Below are positions 13,801 through 28,800 of a DNA stretch of 64,000 nucleotides, piece after piece. The position numbers and the translations under genes were made by a program. The stretch's first letter is position 1. Each line of letters starts with the position of its first letter. Under the pieces are notes generated by a model. The model worked only from the letters and a program-made list of their open reading frames with translations. It was not told the DNA's origin and did no database searches. Source of the stretch: Athripsodes cinereus (lineage: Eukaryota > Arthropoda > Insecta > Trichoptera > Leptoceridae); contig OX388325.1 of the NCBI GenBank assembly GCA_947579605.1, forward strand, positions 8,551,572 through 8,615,571, written 5' to 3'.

Positions 13801-16800
13801 TGGAAAATATTTTAAGATTATCCACATTAATCAAATAGTTAAAAAAATATTTGAACGTACTTGTTTGGTGTGCACGGATCTAGTGTACCTTCGCAGTTGC
13901 GTCCTGTGTGCGGGAGATCGCACACGCATTTGTAGTCGTGTACCAGATCAATGCAGGTGCCTCCAAACAGGCAAGGGTTAGACACACAGTCATCAATGTT
14001 GATTTCACAGTTTATACCTGCAAACGAATAATAAAGTTTTATATGTAAGAAAAATTATTTATGTTTTAAAATACAAAAACTCGGAAGAAAGACCAATGCA
14101 ATATAAATAATGAAAAAATACAAAAAAAAACACAAAGACATATTGGCTGATATGGCATTCTGTGTTCAATCCTTGACCAGGGTGTCATTGAGAGACAATC
14201 AGACTGTCATCAGCTTCAGAAGCAAATTGAAAACTGCTCTCTTAGGGACTGTTAAACGGCGTCAAAACAAAATCATCCAGAATCATCATCAGGGCCAAAT
14301 AAAAAATAATATTTTTCAAATTGTGCTGAATCTGGGTATTACATTTATGGATATTGTCACGTTAGAACTCATAATACAAAATTTATAATATCTAAGTTTG
14401 GGACTAGCTCAATCTGCGTAAATTGTCCATGTTATGATTCATTGTTATTATTTTAAGATGCGCCCTTGAAGTGGATTTATTCCACAAAACGGCACATTAC
14501 AAATTTTCTATTATTATTATTATATTGTTTTGTACCTGTAAATCCAAGGGCGCAGTCACATTTATAAGCATTGAGTTTATCAATACAGAGTCCTCCATGT
14601 TGACAAGGATTGGAGCCACATTCGTCTATGTCCATCTCACAACGTTTACCTGTAAAAATAACAATCATATTATGTTACATATTACATATTAGTAATATTA
14701 AAATTATTTTCCAAGTCCATTTGTTTGAGACATTTGAGTTATATACATCATATAGATTGTCTAGTTCTATAAGAAAACATTTCCAATCTCTAATATTCTG
14801 ATATACAAGAGAGTCTAATATTCAAAAAATTTCCAGATATATAAAGCAGATAAGTCTACAAAATATCAACCATAATCATATAAAACTTAACAGCGTAATG
14901 TCGGAAGAAAAACACCTATTCGGATGACAAAACCAATCAGATATCTTGACTGGAGAATCATGTTTAGAGTGTAATAAATTGTGCAAAATCTGATTGGAAG
15001 AAGTGAGTAGGGTGTCCCAACGCCGACAAATTTGCTCTAGGTTGGCTTAAGTAATCACTCTCGGTGTCCATGGACAAAATTCACCAATTCTCACTGTCAC
15101 GATGTAAGGTCCACCAATCGAAAAACATTTAATGCAAACCATAAACGTTACCATTTTTGCTAAGAGATCTGATATTTCAGATTTCGAATTGATCTCCTAT
15201 CTATATAGTGCTAGAATAACTGAGATAAATACTTTATCGGCTGTTAGTTCGACCAGTTAGATATCTAGGATAACATAGGATTAGGCTCAAAATGCAGTAT
15301 GCTTAAAGGTTATATTTTTTTTCTCTATAACAAAAAAAAATGTATATATTACCTCCGTAACCTGGTAGACAATGACATATAAATTGATTAACTCCATCTT
15401 CGCAAGATCCTCCATTTACACAAGGATTTGATGCGCATTCATCAACATCAGAAAGGCATCTGTAAAAAATTTAACAAAACATGAAGTATTTATATCGGGA
15501 GGATAAAATTTTGTACAGCTATAAAAAGATGAAAGACTCACAATGCATTGATTAAAATTAATGAATTAATATATGCACAAGATCGGTTGCAACGTCTTCT
15601 ATGTCCTGATTACATAATTATTAATAATAATGTCCTTATCGAAATATTTAATAAAAACCAAATGCCACACATTCTTAAATTATCATTTTTTTGTGTACAG
15701 ATGTAACATGTCACGTAAGATATTTGAGAATGCATTTATATTGACTTTCTTAATTAATAAAAAGTACATATCCATCAAGGGCATCTTCTGAATTAATTTA
15801 GAAGCTCAAACTTTGAAAACCTGTTTCCTTTAAACTTTCAAATGTGGACATGTGTCTTTTGTGCATTAAGCCATCAAAATATTTGTGTTAAAAAAATGAT
15901 GAAAAAACACTTACCTAGCATCGTAATATCCTCTTGGACAATCACAATGGAATCCGTTGATCTGATCCACACACACTCCTCCATTTGCACATGGATTAGA
16001 TAGACATTCATTGATGTTTGATTCACAGTGGAGACCAGTAAATCCGGCGATACATTCACATGTATATCTAGATGAAAAATAACAAAAACGTTACTCACAA
16101 ATTTGTTAATTGAGTTCTTCTGTAAATCTTATTCTAAATGTTACTTTTTAGAATGACATTTTAATAATAATTAATTGTATAAATAAACAAACAAATAGTT
16201 AACAAATTATTTAAATACTTTTAAATTAAGAAAAGCCAAAATTTTCTATGATTACAATACTATATACACACACAAAACAACATCCAACTATTTCTATGGA
16301 ACACTTTCTTTTAGTACTTACTTAGTGTAATCGCTGCATGGAACAAATATTAAAAAAATGTTGTGAAAAAAAATTAAATATACGTAAGTTACAAAAATAA
16401 TTGACTACTACAGTATTTCACAACAAATTCTACAACAAATGAGTTTTTTTTGTTTAATTAAATCATGATTTGTATGATAAATTCTAAGATGGTTAGGTCT
16501 GTTCTGTATGAAATTATGCATCTGGAGAAGAAATTCCGGAATGGTTGAGTAAATTCTATATCAGATAATTCATTCGTATAATGAATTTAAGAATGGTTCA
16601 TTTAATTTTTTAATTCCTTATTAGATAATTCATTCATATAATGAATCCAAGAATACTTGATTTAATTCTCTATTAGATTATGCATTTAACAATAAATGCT
16701 GGAATGGTTGAGCTAATTCTATATGAGATTATGCATTTGAATAATAAATTCTAGGATGGTTGAGCTAATTCTATATCAAACGATTGATTAGTTTGATAAA

Positions 16801-19800
16801 TTCTGGCATTTGAGAAGATAATATTAACCTGTTGATGCCATCTATACATCTGGCTCCGTTTCTACATGGATTGGAGTAGCATTCATTGACATTGATCTCG
16901 CAGTTAGGGCCGGAAGTTCCTGGTTTACAGCGACACTGGTAGCCATCGATTAAGTCCTCACAGTGTCCTAAAATAATGATACATATACCAATATTAATTT
17001 CGGTTGGTCCAAATGGTTGTGGTCCAATGCTAAGAGCCCCAAACTTTCATTTTCACAACAGGTTGTTTGGGGTATATTTAGAGGCTTGTTACAAACCCAG
17101 ACTTATCTTTTTTTGATCCCAAAATAGAAACTTACAGGTTTTGCACTCTTTTCTGTTAGTTTTTTAGTAAAAAGAAGTCATTTGTAAAACATCACGTAAT
17201 ATATTTAACATTATTAGATTTTTTTTAGAGTGATAGGAATGTTGTGGGAAGAGGTGATTCCATCAAGTGTTGGAAGGGTGAGATGCTAATGATGATGATT
17301 TATACTAACCTCCAAATTGACATGGATTAGATTCGCATTCGTTGATTTGGGTCTGACAGAGGTAACCCGTGTAGCCTGGATGACAGTTGCACGTGAAACT
17401 ATTTTGTCCATCTATACATTCACCACGATGACAAGGAGCTGACTGACAATCATTGATGTTAGTCTCACAGGACATGCCTAGAAAAGAAAAACAAAAAATG
17501 TTTCAATTTACAAATTAAAATATTCCAGATAATCAAACAACAGTTTTAATGGACGACAACATAAAATATTTCAATTTTGAATTTCTAAATGATTTTGCAA
17601 ATGTAGAAAATGATGTATGTTCGGCCGGTGTGGCGCGGAGGTAACGCTCTTGCCTTTGAGTCACGAGGTCCCGGGTTCGATTCCCGGTCAGGGCAAAGTG
17701 AAGAATGACCTTTTTCAAATTGTCCTGGGTCTGGGTGTTACATTTATATGTGTGTAGTGCATTGTATATGTGTGTATCGTCGTGTTAGTACCCATAATAC
17801 AAGATTCATCTTAGTTTGGGACTAGCTCGATCTGTGTGAATTGTCTATGTTTGTTATGTTATGTTGTTATGTTTGATTCTGTAAATAAAATATTCTAAAA
17901 ATTCTATGTAGGTATGTTATAAGCACATATTTTTTTGTGATTTTAACAGACATCATAGAATATGTGAACTTTATGGGCTACCCTCACTAGGTCCATCATC
18001 ATTGTGGGGGTTTTTGCCACTAAATAGATGTCTATACTCCACATTATTACGCGACTATATATTTAGCTTGGAATTAAGCGCACATGAGATAGATTCAGAG
18101 AGCGAAAGAGATGGATGTGTGCATTCTTTTAATGTCTAATAAAGATCTGACAACTTGTGGAATATACACAAATATGATGGGCAACTACACGGTAGTAAAT
18201 GAGTGTGTGGGTTCACGATTATTACATTCCAAGATATGGTGCATCCAGCATTTTGTCCAATTATTTACCTGTATAGCCTAGAGGACATTGGCAAGTATAT
18301 CCTGCTATGGAGTCATGGCACAGTCCATCATTCTTACATGGATTAGAGACGCAGTCATCTATGTTCACTTGACAACGGGTACCAGTGAAACTGAAACAAA
18401 AAAATATGTATTTAATTAATTTTGTAGTCTTAAAACAGTTTCAGTCAAGAAATACACATCATCAGGTTGACTTATTAATTAACACTTGCAGATAGCATTA
18501 GTTCTCTAAAAATAGCGAGAAAATGAGGGAAATTATTTATAAATTGATAATGCAGAGATGCAAATTATTTTGACAGTTCTATCACGATCTGATGTAAAAT
18601 ATTGGCAATTTATTTTTGCATAGTTGTCTAGTTTTTATTAAAAAACAAAATATAATATGTTTTTAACATAGGGACGGTTTGCGTGTTTCTTGCATGCGGC
18701 TGGTCTGCTGGCTGCCCCACTTGTGGGATGTGCCGTGATGGTATGGTAGTTTAACATAGGTGGATATGCCATCAAAAAGAATAATAATGACGACTATTCA
18801 CTGTGTCAGTGTTTAAGTATGTAGTAGAATTCTATAATGTTGACATGTTTTATATTTGTCTTAAAAGAGATTGACAATGTTCTTAGAAGACGAAAGATGT
18901 CACCCTCAATAAAAACATATAGAGGAAAAAACATTTATTTTTTAATTTCATAATGAGGATCATTACAACATTATTATGTTCATAAGTCACTTTAGACAAA
19001 ATTTGACATAGTGCAGTTTTCCTTTCCCTCTGACTTTATGAATTTATAAGTTAAGTCAGAAGTTTTCAAATATGATTGGTGATTTAACTTACCCAATGGC
19101 ACAAGTACAACGGAATGCGTTGATAAGATCATAGCAGAGTCCTCCATTGAGACATGGATTACTGGCACATTCGTCTATATCTATTTCACACTGTAAACCA
19201 GCAAAACCTGGAAAAAGAGACAAAAAATAATTATTATTTTCATTGAAAAGACTTGGGACCATTACATCTTTAAGCTAGAGAAGAAGCTAAAAAAAACACT
19301 TAAAGTAGGTAGTAACTTTAGTCTCCACACAAATTTAAGTATGTTACGTGGAGTATGTCAAAAATCAAGGCATTGTTATTTTATAATCAAAGAACGGTTA
19401 TTGGCTGAATGAAACTGTATATGAAACTACGATTAGCCGCCTTTTCAGTATTTTTGTAACCACGTAATGTTCTTAAATGATATGACAATTAACTTTTATT
19501 TATCCATTAAGGGTATAACAGTAAAAATAACAAGTGGAGTCAGTACAATCAATGGAAAATCAGTGATAGAGCTACAGTGACAAAAAGGACAGCTTTCAGT
19601 ATTTGAATCTGTCATATATTCTCAGTCGTCTGAGACTCCTTGATAGACTCTTTAACGATAAAACCATTCACAAACTCTACTATAGACGTGTTGAGTGAAG
19701 TTGATATTCTCCACGCATTATTATTACAGAAAGAAATTACAATAATATAAAGATATTTTGTATTGTTTACCTGGCATACAGACACATCTGAACGTCCCTG

Positions 19801-22800
19801 GATCATCCAAACAGCTTCCATCATTTTGACAAGGATGACTCTCACATTCATTGACATTTGTCTCACAGCGAGGACCTGTGAAACCTTGAGTGCAGTTGCA
19901 TACAAAAGATCCGGGTGTGTTGACACAAACGCCATCGTGCTCACATGGAGAACCTATAACAAGAAATAAGAATAATAAGGATGCATAATGAAAGTTTTAG
20001 TTCTTTAAATAAAAAAAAACAAATTCTCAACAAGCTAAATTAAACAAAGTATGCCTTTTGAAAAGATTGGGTTATGGGTGTAAGTTCCATCTGGACGATT
20101 ACCAAATAAAGTGACTATGTCTTTTCTAAGCCTTACTTATTATATTCATAATGTGTTAAATTTACACACCTTGTTCACATTCGTTGATATCTTCAGAGCA
20201 GTCGATTCCTTTGTATCCAGTAGCACAGGAGCATGTATAGGAACCATTGATAGGTGATGTGTCACACATGGCGTCAGCATGACAAGGATTGGAGGTGCAA
20301 GCATCGTCCAAATGACACAGAAGTCCTGAAAACAAAATGTCAATCAAATATTAGAAACTTAAATATAGTTTGATGGTATTCATGTAATAGTGTTTCAAGA
20401 GGCGACCTGATGGTAAATTCTTGGACTCCCAATCGAGAAACCCCGTGTTTGATAACTCCTGTTGCCTTTTTACTCCACCTTTACGACACAAGCATATTGC
20501 TTACTGAGAGGGTGCCTGGAGTGTGTTTGGATTTATTACAAATCCAGATTCATCTTTTAAAATAAAAATAAATATAATAAGCTTTTACCAAGAACTGTTG
20601 AACAATAAACTGAACTTTATTTAGAAGCTACTTTATTACTCGGCTCCATACCAATCTTATGGACTCATTTTGAGGTTTTTTTACACATCAGTTACATAAT
20701 GTATACAGAATTAATATATTCTTACCTGTTTTTCCTGGTGTACATCTGCAGTAAAAGGAGCCGACACGATCAATGCAAGTTGCGCCATTGAAGCAAGCAG
20801 CTCCGTCACAGTCATCAATATTTGTGCTACAATCTGCCCCTTCCCATCCGTTGACACAGATACAAGAGAAGCCACCAAAAGTATTTGTACACGTGGCACC
20901 ATTCTGACATACCGAAGGTCTGAAAATAAAAAGAAATTATTAAAAACACAATTACACTATATCTACAAGTATTATAGAAAATGGATTATCCAGCTACACA
21001 GACCCGTTCCAGGATAATCCATTTTTTAAATAAAAAGTAGTTCCAAATAATCAAATACAATATACCTAGGTACATAATATATCTTGTTGGCTTAAAGTTA
21101 ACTTGAGCTTAAAAAATTGATTTGTCTAGAACTCATCCAGCCAATGTCTTATTATTTTATTGGCATGGAGAAGGCAATCTGCATGTTTATTAGATGCAGA
21201 AAGTCAATCGGCTATCCTTTTTCAAGAATTTACTTACTTGGCAGAACATTCATCGACATCTATAGCACAGACTTCTCCTGTGAATGAAGGAGGGCATAAG
21301 CAATAATATTTGTTGACTCCATCCACGCAGGTTGCTCCATTTTGACACAAATTACCGGGACAGTCGTCTATATTCTCCTCGCAGTCCTTCCCTCGATAAC
21401 CTGCAACAAAAAACACGAACAATATTATATATATAAACACAGTAGGTATATATTTACGCACTACCACAAACCAATATGAAAATATAATCATCTCAAGGGT
21501 GTACTGTAGGTATATAATATATGAAAGGTTTGAATAGAACATATCCCACTAGATGTCACTGCTGTCTATAGAAAAGGGGGCAAAAAGGAACAAAATTTGA
21601 TACTACAGTATGTAGGTAGGTATATTTAATATGTTTTGTTGTGATGCAAAAGTCATATGGTGTCCGCGACAAAAATGGGTATCCTGATAACTTTATTTTA
21701 TTTGTATCTTGTAAAAAGAAGGTATTCGTCAAATGTTTTGTCCCGAATCTAAGTACTTGTGGCATAATCTTTAGTCCCGAATCTATGTATTTTTGGGTTT
21801 TTTCTTGAATCTACGAATTTTAGTTCTCGAATGTAGGCACCACTTTCTAAAATATTCCTTAACAAATTCGGGAAGATCGTGAAGTATTTCAAATTCTTGT
21901 TTTTTGAAAATTCGGTGATGGGAGATAGAAATTTCGAGTGGAAAGGAAATCACAAAATTTTGAAAAGTGAAACATAAAAAAAATATCTTCACTTTTGAAA
22001 AAGCGACCGAAAATACCGAATCTAAGAAGGTATGCTTTAACAAAACCGAGGAGATGGAAATATTCAGTGCAAATTAAATGACCAAATTTTGAAAATTTAG
22101 ACCTTAATTATCCGAATTAACCAAATTCGTGAAATCTACTAACGTTTTTTTCTATATCTACTGACTTTCTAATCTGTTTTACGTTTTTTTTTTGAAATCT
22201 GAATTGGCAACACTGTTAAGACCACTGGCAACTATTCTAATTTTATGATAGGACACTTACAAAATAATGAAGACAGTGACGAATGGGATGAATAATTTGT
22301 TTGCAATAAATATAAGCTTAGTAGACTATTTATGCAATATTTTATGATGATGATTTTATGATCTACCTAAGTACCTATTTATGCAATATTTTATGATGTA
22401 AACAACAATATACTTTAAACTTAGTCTCCACTTCCTGAAGATGAATACAACACTGCATAGAAACTTCACCACATGCGGGTTATAAAAAAATATACGTATA
22501 ATAAAAAATATACATATTATTACCTCTATTATATAATATGAGTCTAGAATCAAAAGCAAGTAATGCATTTTTATCATTTTTATGAGAAAAGATAAAAACT
22601 AATTTCTTTACTTTAATCTGTACAAAACAATTTTGTTTATCGTATATTGTGTTTATTGCGCCCTTTCTATTCTATTGTATTAATGTTTTCCTTCTTGTTG
22701 TATCATTGTAATGATGATGAACCCATGTGTCCTGTAAAGGAGTAAAGGACCTACGGGAGATGTTGAAGAATAAAGAATAAAATCCCCCCTGGTGAAGAAT

Positions 22801-25800
22801 AGATCACCAGCTTTTTTCTATAAGTTATCGAGTGTCCTGTAAAGGGTAGGTGTTTGTAAAGCAGTATGCCTCATCACTGAAGAATTTATTCAATTTATTC
22901 AATTATAAACAATACCTCAAAACAGCAACTAAGGTTGCTGGTGTCAGAGGCGTGCAGTATTACAAATCTGGTAAAACAATTCATAAATTTAAATTATTTG
23001 ATATTATAGTAAAATATAAGACACCAGAGCAAAAAATCACAGAACAGCAACACTATTGAAAACAAAAAACACAAAACACTATTACAAACATTGAGAAGTC
23101 ATTACTAACTCTTGAATCCTCTTTCCAAACTCCTTAGGATTTTTACATTTCTTCAATTGGTCAGGCAAACTGTTATAAATCATAACAGCAGAGTACAAGA
23201 AACCATCTCGAACTTTATTTGTTCTGGGTATAATGTTTCTTATATTGTTTGAAGTCCGCGTGTTGTGTCCATGCACACTACTGTTAGTCGTCAAGCTCAA
23301 GTTTGATTTCATATGTCCGTTTTTTATCTTATGTATAGTCTTGGCTTTTTCAGAAGTTATTTATTAAGATGTTAAATGTCTTATAGGGATATTTTACGAA
23401 TGCCTTCTTCTTACAGGACACTCGAAAATCTACAGTAAAGAGTGTGAGATCTATTCCTTGTCAAGGATTCTATAGAACAAAATATATAAATATTTGTATT
23501 CGCATATGAATAATCTCAGTTCAGTGTAACATCTATAAATCAGCGATGAGGCATGCCACCCATCCTGAATGTCTTATATTTTATTGGTACGGAGAGAATA
23601 GTCTGCATGTTTATTACTTTTAATCATTTCGCTGGCTCCCCCGCTTGTGGAATATGGCGTGGCGATTTTTTTTTTCAGATGTAAATGAAAACTTGCGCTA
23701 TGCAGGTTTTATTTATTTTTCAAGGTTTTAAATCAGTGTTCTCCAACCCCCGATCTGAAGCAAGCGGTACCGGGTCGCGGAAGATATATGAAGATCAGCC
23801 TTTTTTCGTTTTGTTAAAACTATGTAATACAAATTTGCAATTTCGGCTTCTAAAAATACGAAAAGTTAGGAATAAAAATATTTTAAAAATCTTCGAAGGT
23901 AAACAATCAACGTCTCCATCTCAGTGGTCCGCGATAAAATTATCAAAAGTTGATCGGTCCTCGGAGATAAAAAAAATTGGAAACCACTGCTTTAGATCGT
24001 AAGGAGGTATACTTGTTGAGTTGGTAGCTAATATTTCACACTTGCATACGGGTAAATTGTCATTAAATGCAAACCAACAAAATAAAATGGAGAAATAAAA
24101 ATAAATAGACACATAACGCGTCACCACAAACCACTACCAATCTATCTTTTTATATATTTAGATGTCCGGTGTAGCGAAGAGGTAGAACTCTCGCGTTTGA
24201 GTCAAGAGGTTCCGGGTTAGATTCACGGCCAGGACATAGTAAAAAATCTAATTATTCCGGGTCTTATTTGGGGATGAATAGGAGCCTATGACTCCAGAGA
24301 TATGCCAGTGTGAGATGTCTCTTTTTAATGTCCTGGATCTGGGTGGGTATATATAAGTTCGTCGGTAGCCTGGAGGTAGAGTCTCCTGCAAATAAGGTGC
24401 GTGGTTCGATTCCAGGTGCCGGCAATATCCCCTTTCACGACACAAACTTTTATCTTAGGTACCTACTGTGAAAGGTGTATAAGGTTTTATTTGGGTTTAT
24501 AAGATATATCTTTTCAAAAATTAAAACAAAATATATGTGTGTCATCGTGTTAGTACCCATAATACAAGATTCATATCTCAGTTTGGGACTAGCTCGATCT
24601 GTGTGAATTTTCCATATGTTAGGTTATATTTGCGGTGTTGAAAAGATTACAGTTGAAGGGACAAAGAAAGAATCATCATTTCATCACGGCATTTCCGACA
24701 AATGGGGTAGCCAGCAGACCAACTGCATGTATTAAACATACGAGTCATCCTCTGCATTCAATAAATGTTAAGGTATTCAGGATATAGGTGACAATGAATT
24801 GAGACATTAAATGTCTTATATTATGAGTTGTTTTACAAATATCTGCTTCTCACAGGACACTTGAAAACTTACAGAAAAGAGCGTGAGCTTTATCGGGGAC
24901 ACAGCTTAAAAAATTCCACGGAAAAATATGATCCCACAATAATTTGCGTCTCACATATCTATCTACCCATTTAGTTATTCAGCGAATTAATAAATAAGAT
25001 ATGAATGTTTTTCATTCATTACTAAAAAATATAAAAGCCGTGTCCGAAATTAATTTAATTTTGAAAATCCATACAATCAAGATTCACATTGCATACACTA
25101 TGTGAAATTAATCTGATATGTGCACTTAATTTAATTAATTATATAATCAAGTCATTATCAACAGCTGATTGTAATCAATGTGATAACTAAGACATAAGTG
25201 TATGAAGAATAATTATAAACGTTTTATATGAAAGTATCTTGATAAATACAACATGTGAACAAGTGCAAGTTTTTACTGTTTTTAGTTAGAAATGGTATTT
25301 CAAATATTTAAAATATATACCTATGACAATTTATTGTGTCGGCCTGTGTGGCGCGGAGGTAACGCTCTTGCCTTTGAGTCACGAGGTCCCGGGTTCGATT
25401 CCCGGCCAGGGCAAAGTGAAGAATGACCTTTTTCAAATTGTCCTGGGTCTGGGTGTTACCCATAATACAAGATTCATCTTAATTTGGGACTAGCTCGATC
25501 TGTGTGAATTGTCTATGTACGTTAAAGTGTAAATATAAAACAGTTTGTTGTCTGGTTTTCAGTTCTCTGTGCGTATGCTGCAAGGGATGTAGCGCGAGAT
25601 TAAAGAATATTCAATGTTATATACAAGATTAAAGAGTATTAGGCAAATATCTAGTTTTAACCTATTTTTTTGCTCTTTGGTATCGATACAAAATGGCACC
25701 TTTTTAATTAGGAAATTAAAATACAAATGGTTTCTTCTACTATAATTATACTGTATTGTCGACGGAGACGTCTTTCTTCTTATAAGGACATAGTCAATCT

Positions 25801-28800
25801 CAAGATTGTGAATCCTCAATCTGAGATTGACAATATCCTTATAAGATGAAAGACGTCTCTCTCGGTAATAAAACATAAAGTAGAAGAAAAATCATTTGCT
25901 TTTTAGTTTCGTTATGGAATTCTACTACCTTAACACCAACACAGTGACACCCACCGACTCCTGAAGTCTGGAAACGTGTATCACATACAAAATAATATGT
26001 ATATACCTGCTCAAGCTCTTGTCAGAAAGGCGTGCAAGGTGGATCGGCCATGTAATGCGACAAGAAGGCCTCTTGCATGCCGTAATGGAGGGTATGACCG
26101 AGGGGACAAACTCTAGGGGACGCCCACGCCGAGAGTACCTGGAGGACCTGTTGGTGGACATGCGCTGCTCATCATATGCAGAATTCAAAAGAACCGCACA
26201 AGACAGAGAGGAGTGGAGGAGAAGAATTAAAGAGATAATTGCTGCAAACCAATCCCAGGATTGAAACCAGAGAGAGAGAGGTATTAACTATTCAAATAGG
26301 TTGACTATCGATGAGTAGAATCAACTGGAATGATTAATCTAGGTTGTTTCAAAATATGATTAAAAAATTGTTTACTTAATGAGAAAGTAAAACCTCATTT
26401 TCACATTTTCACGTATTAGGAGAATGCAGTTCTCACGTAGAATTCAGTACATCTCACTCATAATACTTAGTTAATGGTGTGGTAGGCCATGTTTTTAACA
26501 AAATATTGTACTATATAATATACCACATCTAAGTTGCCTTGTTCTACAATATTACGTATCTACATATTGTATTTGGCCTGTGGACATAGTAATATCTAAT
26601 ATATAAAAGGAAGTGGTGTGTGTTACAACACTTATAACTCAAGAATGGCTGTACCGATTTAAATGATCTCTGATTTGTTGGATTCTTCTCCGCTCGGAAT
26701 AACCGATAGGCTATTAAAATATCTTACAAATTCACGGGAAGAAAAATTATGAAGAAAATTATTTACGCCATACGTTTTTAATTTCAATAAAAATGCAATA
26801 TGGAGAATTATACAAAATCAACGATGATGTTTTTTATAGATTGGCCTATTTGTAGAATAATTTTTGTATACATTTTCAAATTTGAATCGTTATCCATACA
26901 ATGGGTATCTACCTAAAAAAATAAATTAGTACCTACATAATTATATTACGTAGGTACAGCAGATAATTTATAAACAAATCTGAGTATAATTGTTCAACAT
27001 GAATGTATTTTATTTTTTACACTATACGATGACACATTTGGACAATTACGAGAGTTTGTAAAGAGATTAAAAATATTAATCATTCATTGATTTTTAGGCG
27101 GTACGAAGTTCGCTGGGACAGCTAGTGTATTATAAACAGCATATATAGTAGGTATACATGCATATTGTTTTATATCGTCCAATATGCTGAGTGTCTATAT
27201 TGTTATCCAAACTCTATCCGCCACGATAAGGATGCGCAAGGAAACATCGAAATATTGCGAAATTACGAAAAAAATCAGCTAAATCATCAGAAACTGTACT
27301 TACAAAAAAAAACCTGTCTAATTTTAAAACAAGACACCGTCGAAAACCTTCTGGGTGAAAAAACAGTGCTATTTTTGACCAACTACTATTGGAGGTTTTC
27401 AAAACATGACCCAGTCAGATCCATCTCAAGTATTACAGAGACTGGCTCGGCTAACTAAACATGAAAATCTTACTAAAAAAACCTTTATCTTATAATGCAC
27501 CCACTTAGTATTTAATCAAAAATAAAAGAAATAATCAATGTTGCTACTATGAGGTTAACTGGAAGATCGTGGTTAGATGGAAGAAACCACTTCAGTGTGA
27601 TAATATCGCCACTGCATATCGTCCAAGTATTTTTAATTTTGTATAGATTTGTTAACACTGTTATATAATGATGTGCAAAAAGATTAAAATATATAAATAT
27701 CGCTCAAATGATAGCCCCGCTTTTTCAATCTTGCTTAGAACCATTGTTTATAATATTATTGCCATCTTTTAGTCTATCTCTTTTGTACTCACTGATGACG
27801 ATTTATTTCGATGATATTATGAAACAGTAGAGATGTGTTTGACATCACTATATTGAGATGGTCTGATCTGTAGTGGCTTGTATCGCCTTGGGCGACCACG
27901 ACTCCAAAAAGATATCCTACATTACTTTACATTCATACAACACATTCAAGTATATAACGCGACGTTGCACTGACTCACATTTATTAAGAAAATGATTTTG
28001 TATGATTATTTTGTTAATTACTGTGTTTGCTTCCTTAAGTTAGACTGTTAGAGGAACATCGAACACCGCGTGTGAAATTGTTTCACACGCGGGAAATTTA
28101 GACCGACCAACCCTTCAGGCTACTAAGTATGGTATGGACAGCAGGGCTACTCTTGAAAAAACTAAACACGATCTTAATCTAGTCTTGAGCTTGATCATAC
28201 GACGCACGAAGTGACTATTGGCCAAAAATACACGCCAACCGATCGCGCGTTAGCGGTAGCGCGGTGTTTTTGACCATAGTCCCTTCATGCGTCGTATGAT
28301 CAAGATCAAGACTAGATTAAGATCGTGTTTAGTTTTGTCAAGAGTAACCTTGCTGATTTGTTAAGAATATAATCAACTGTACTACTACTACTTTAGTATT
28401 CGAGAGACTCACAGAATGTTTTTTTTTATTATTCTATTATAAGTACTTTATTTCGAATCAAGTAAAGGGTTGTAACTTGTAACCTCCCTTTCCCGTGGAT
28501 ATCACAGGAATGATAGTTGCTATGTCATCTACATTCATCGTGCAAAATATTTTGATTATATGAAAAGCCTCAGAGATCACCAGAAGGGCTTCCCCCTACA
28601 AAATCACAAATTAAAATTTCAGGTTCATTACGCAATGTAGAAGTATATTATACTGTCCATATAAAGATACCCCCCCCCCCATCCCCGTAAGGATCAGTGC
28701 TCCAAGAAAATGATTTCCAAGACAAAACTCTAAGAATCACTTCCCCAATGGCACCCTCAACAAAAAACACACAGATGATCATTCGCGCTTATTAATTTTG

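Noticed and set aside
16465..16821. CRISPR-like spaced repeats
   Set aside because: Units are contiguous and diverged with no unique spacers of constant length; this is a minisatellite in a eukaryotic intron.
17621..17693. A tRNA gene with clear A and B boxes (also 25339 and 24357)
   Set aside because: The acceptor arms do not pair, the same non-tRNA body follows in several copies, and one copy has an internal deletion; these are SINE heads.
28066..28092. Rho-independent terminator
   Set aside because: A GC stem is present but this is eukaryotic intron DNA without a following T run or adjacent gene.
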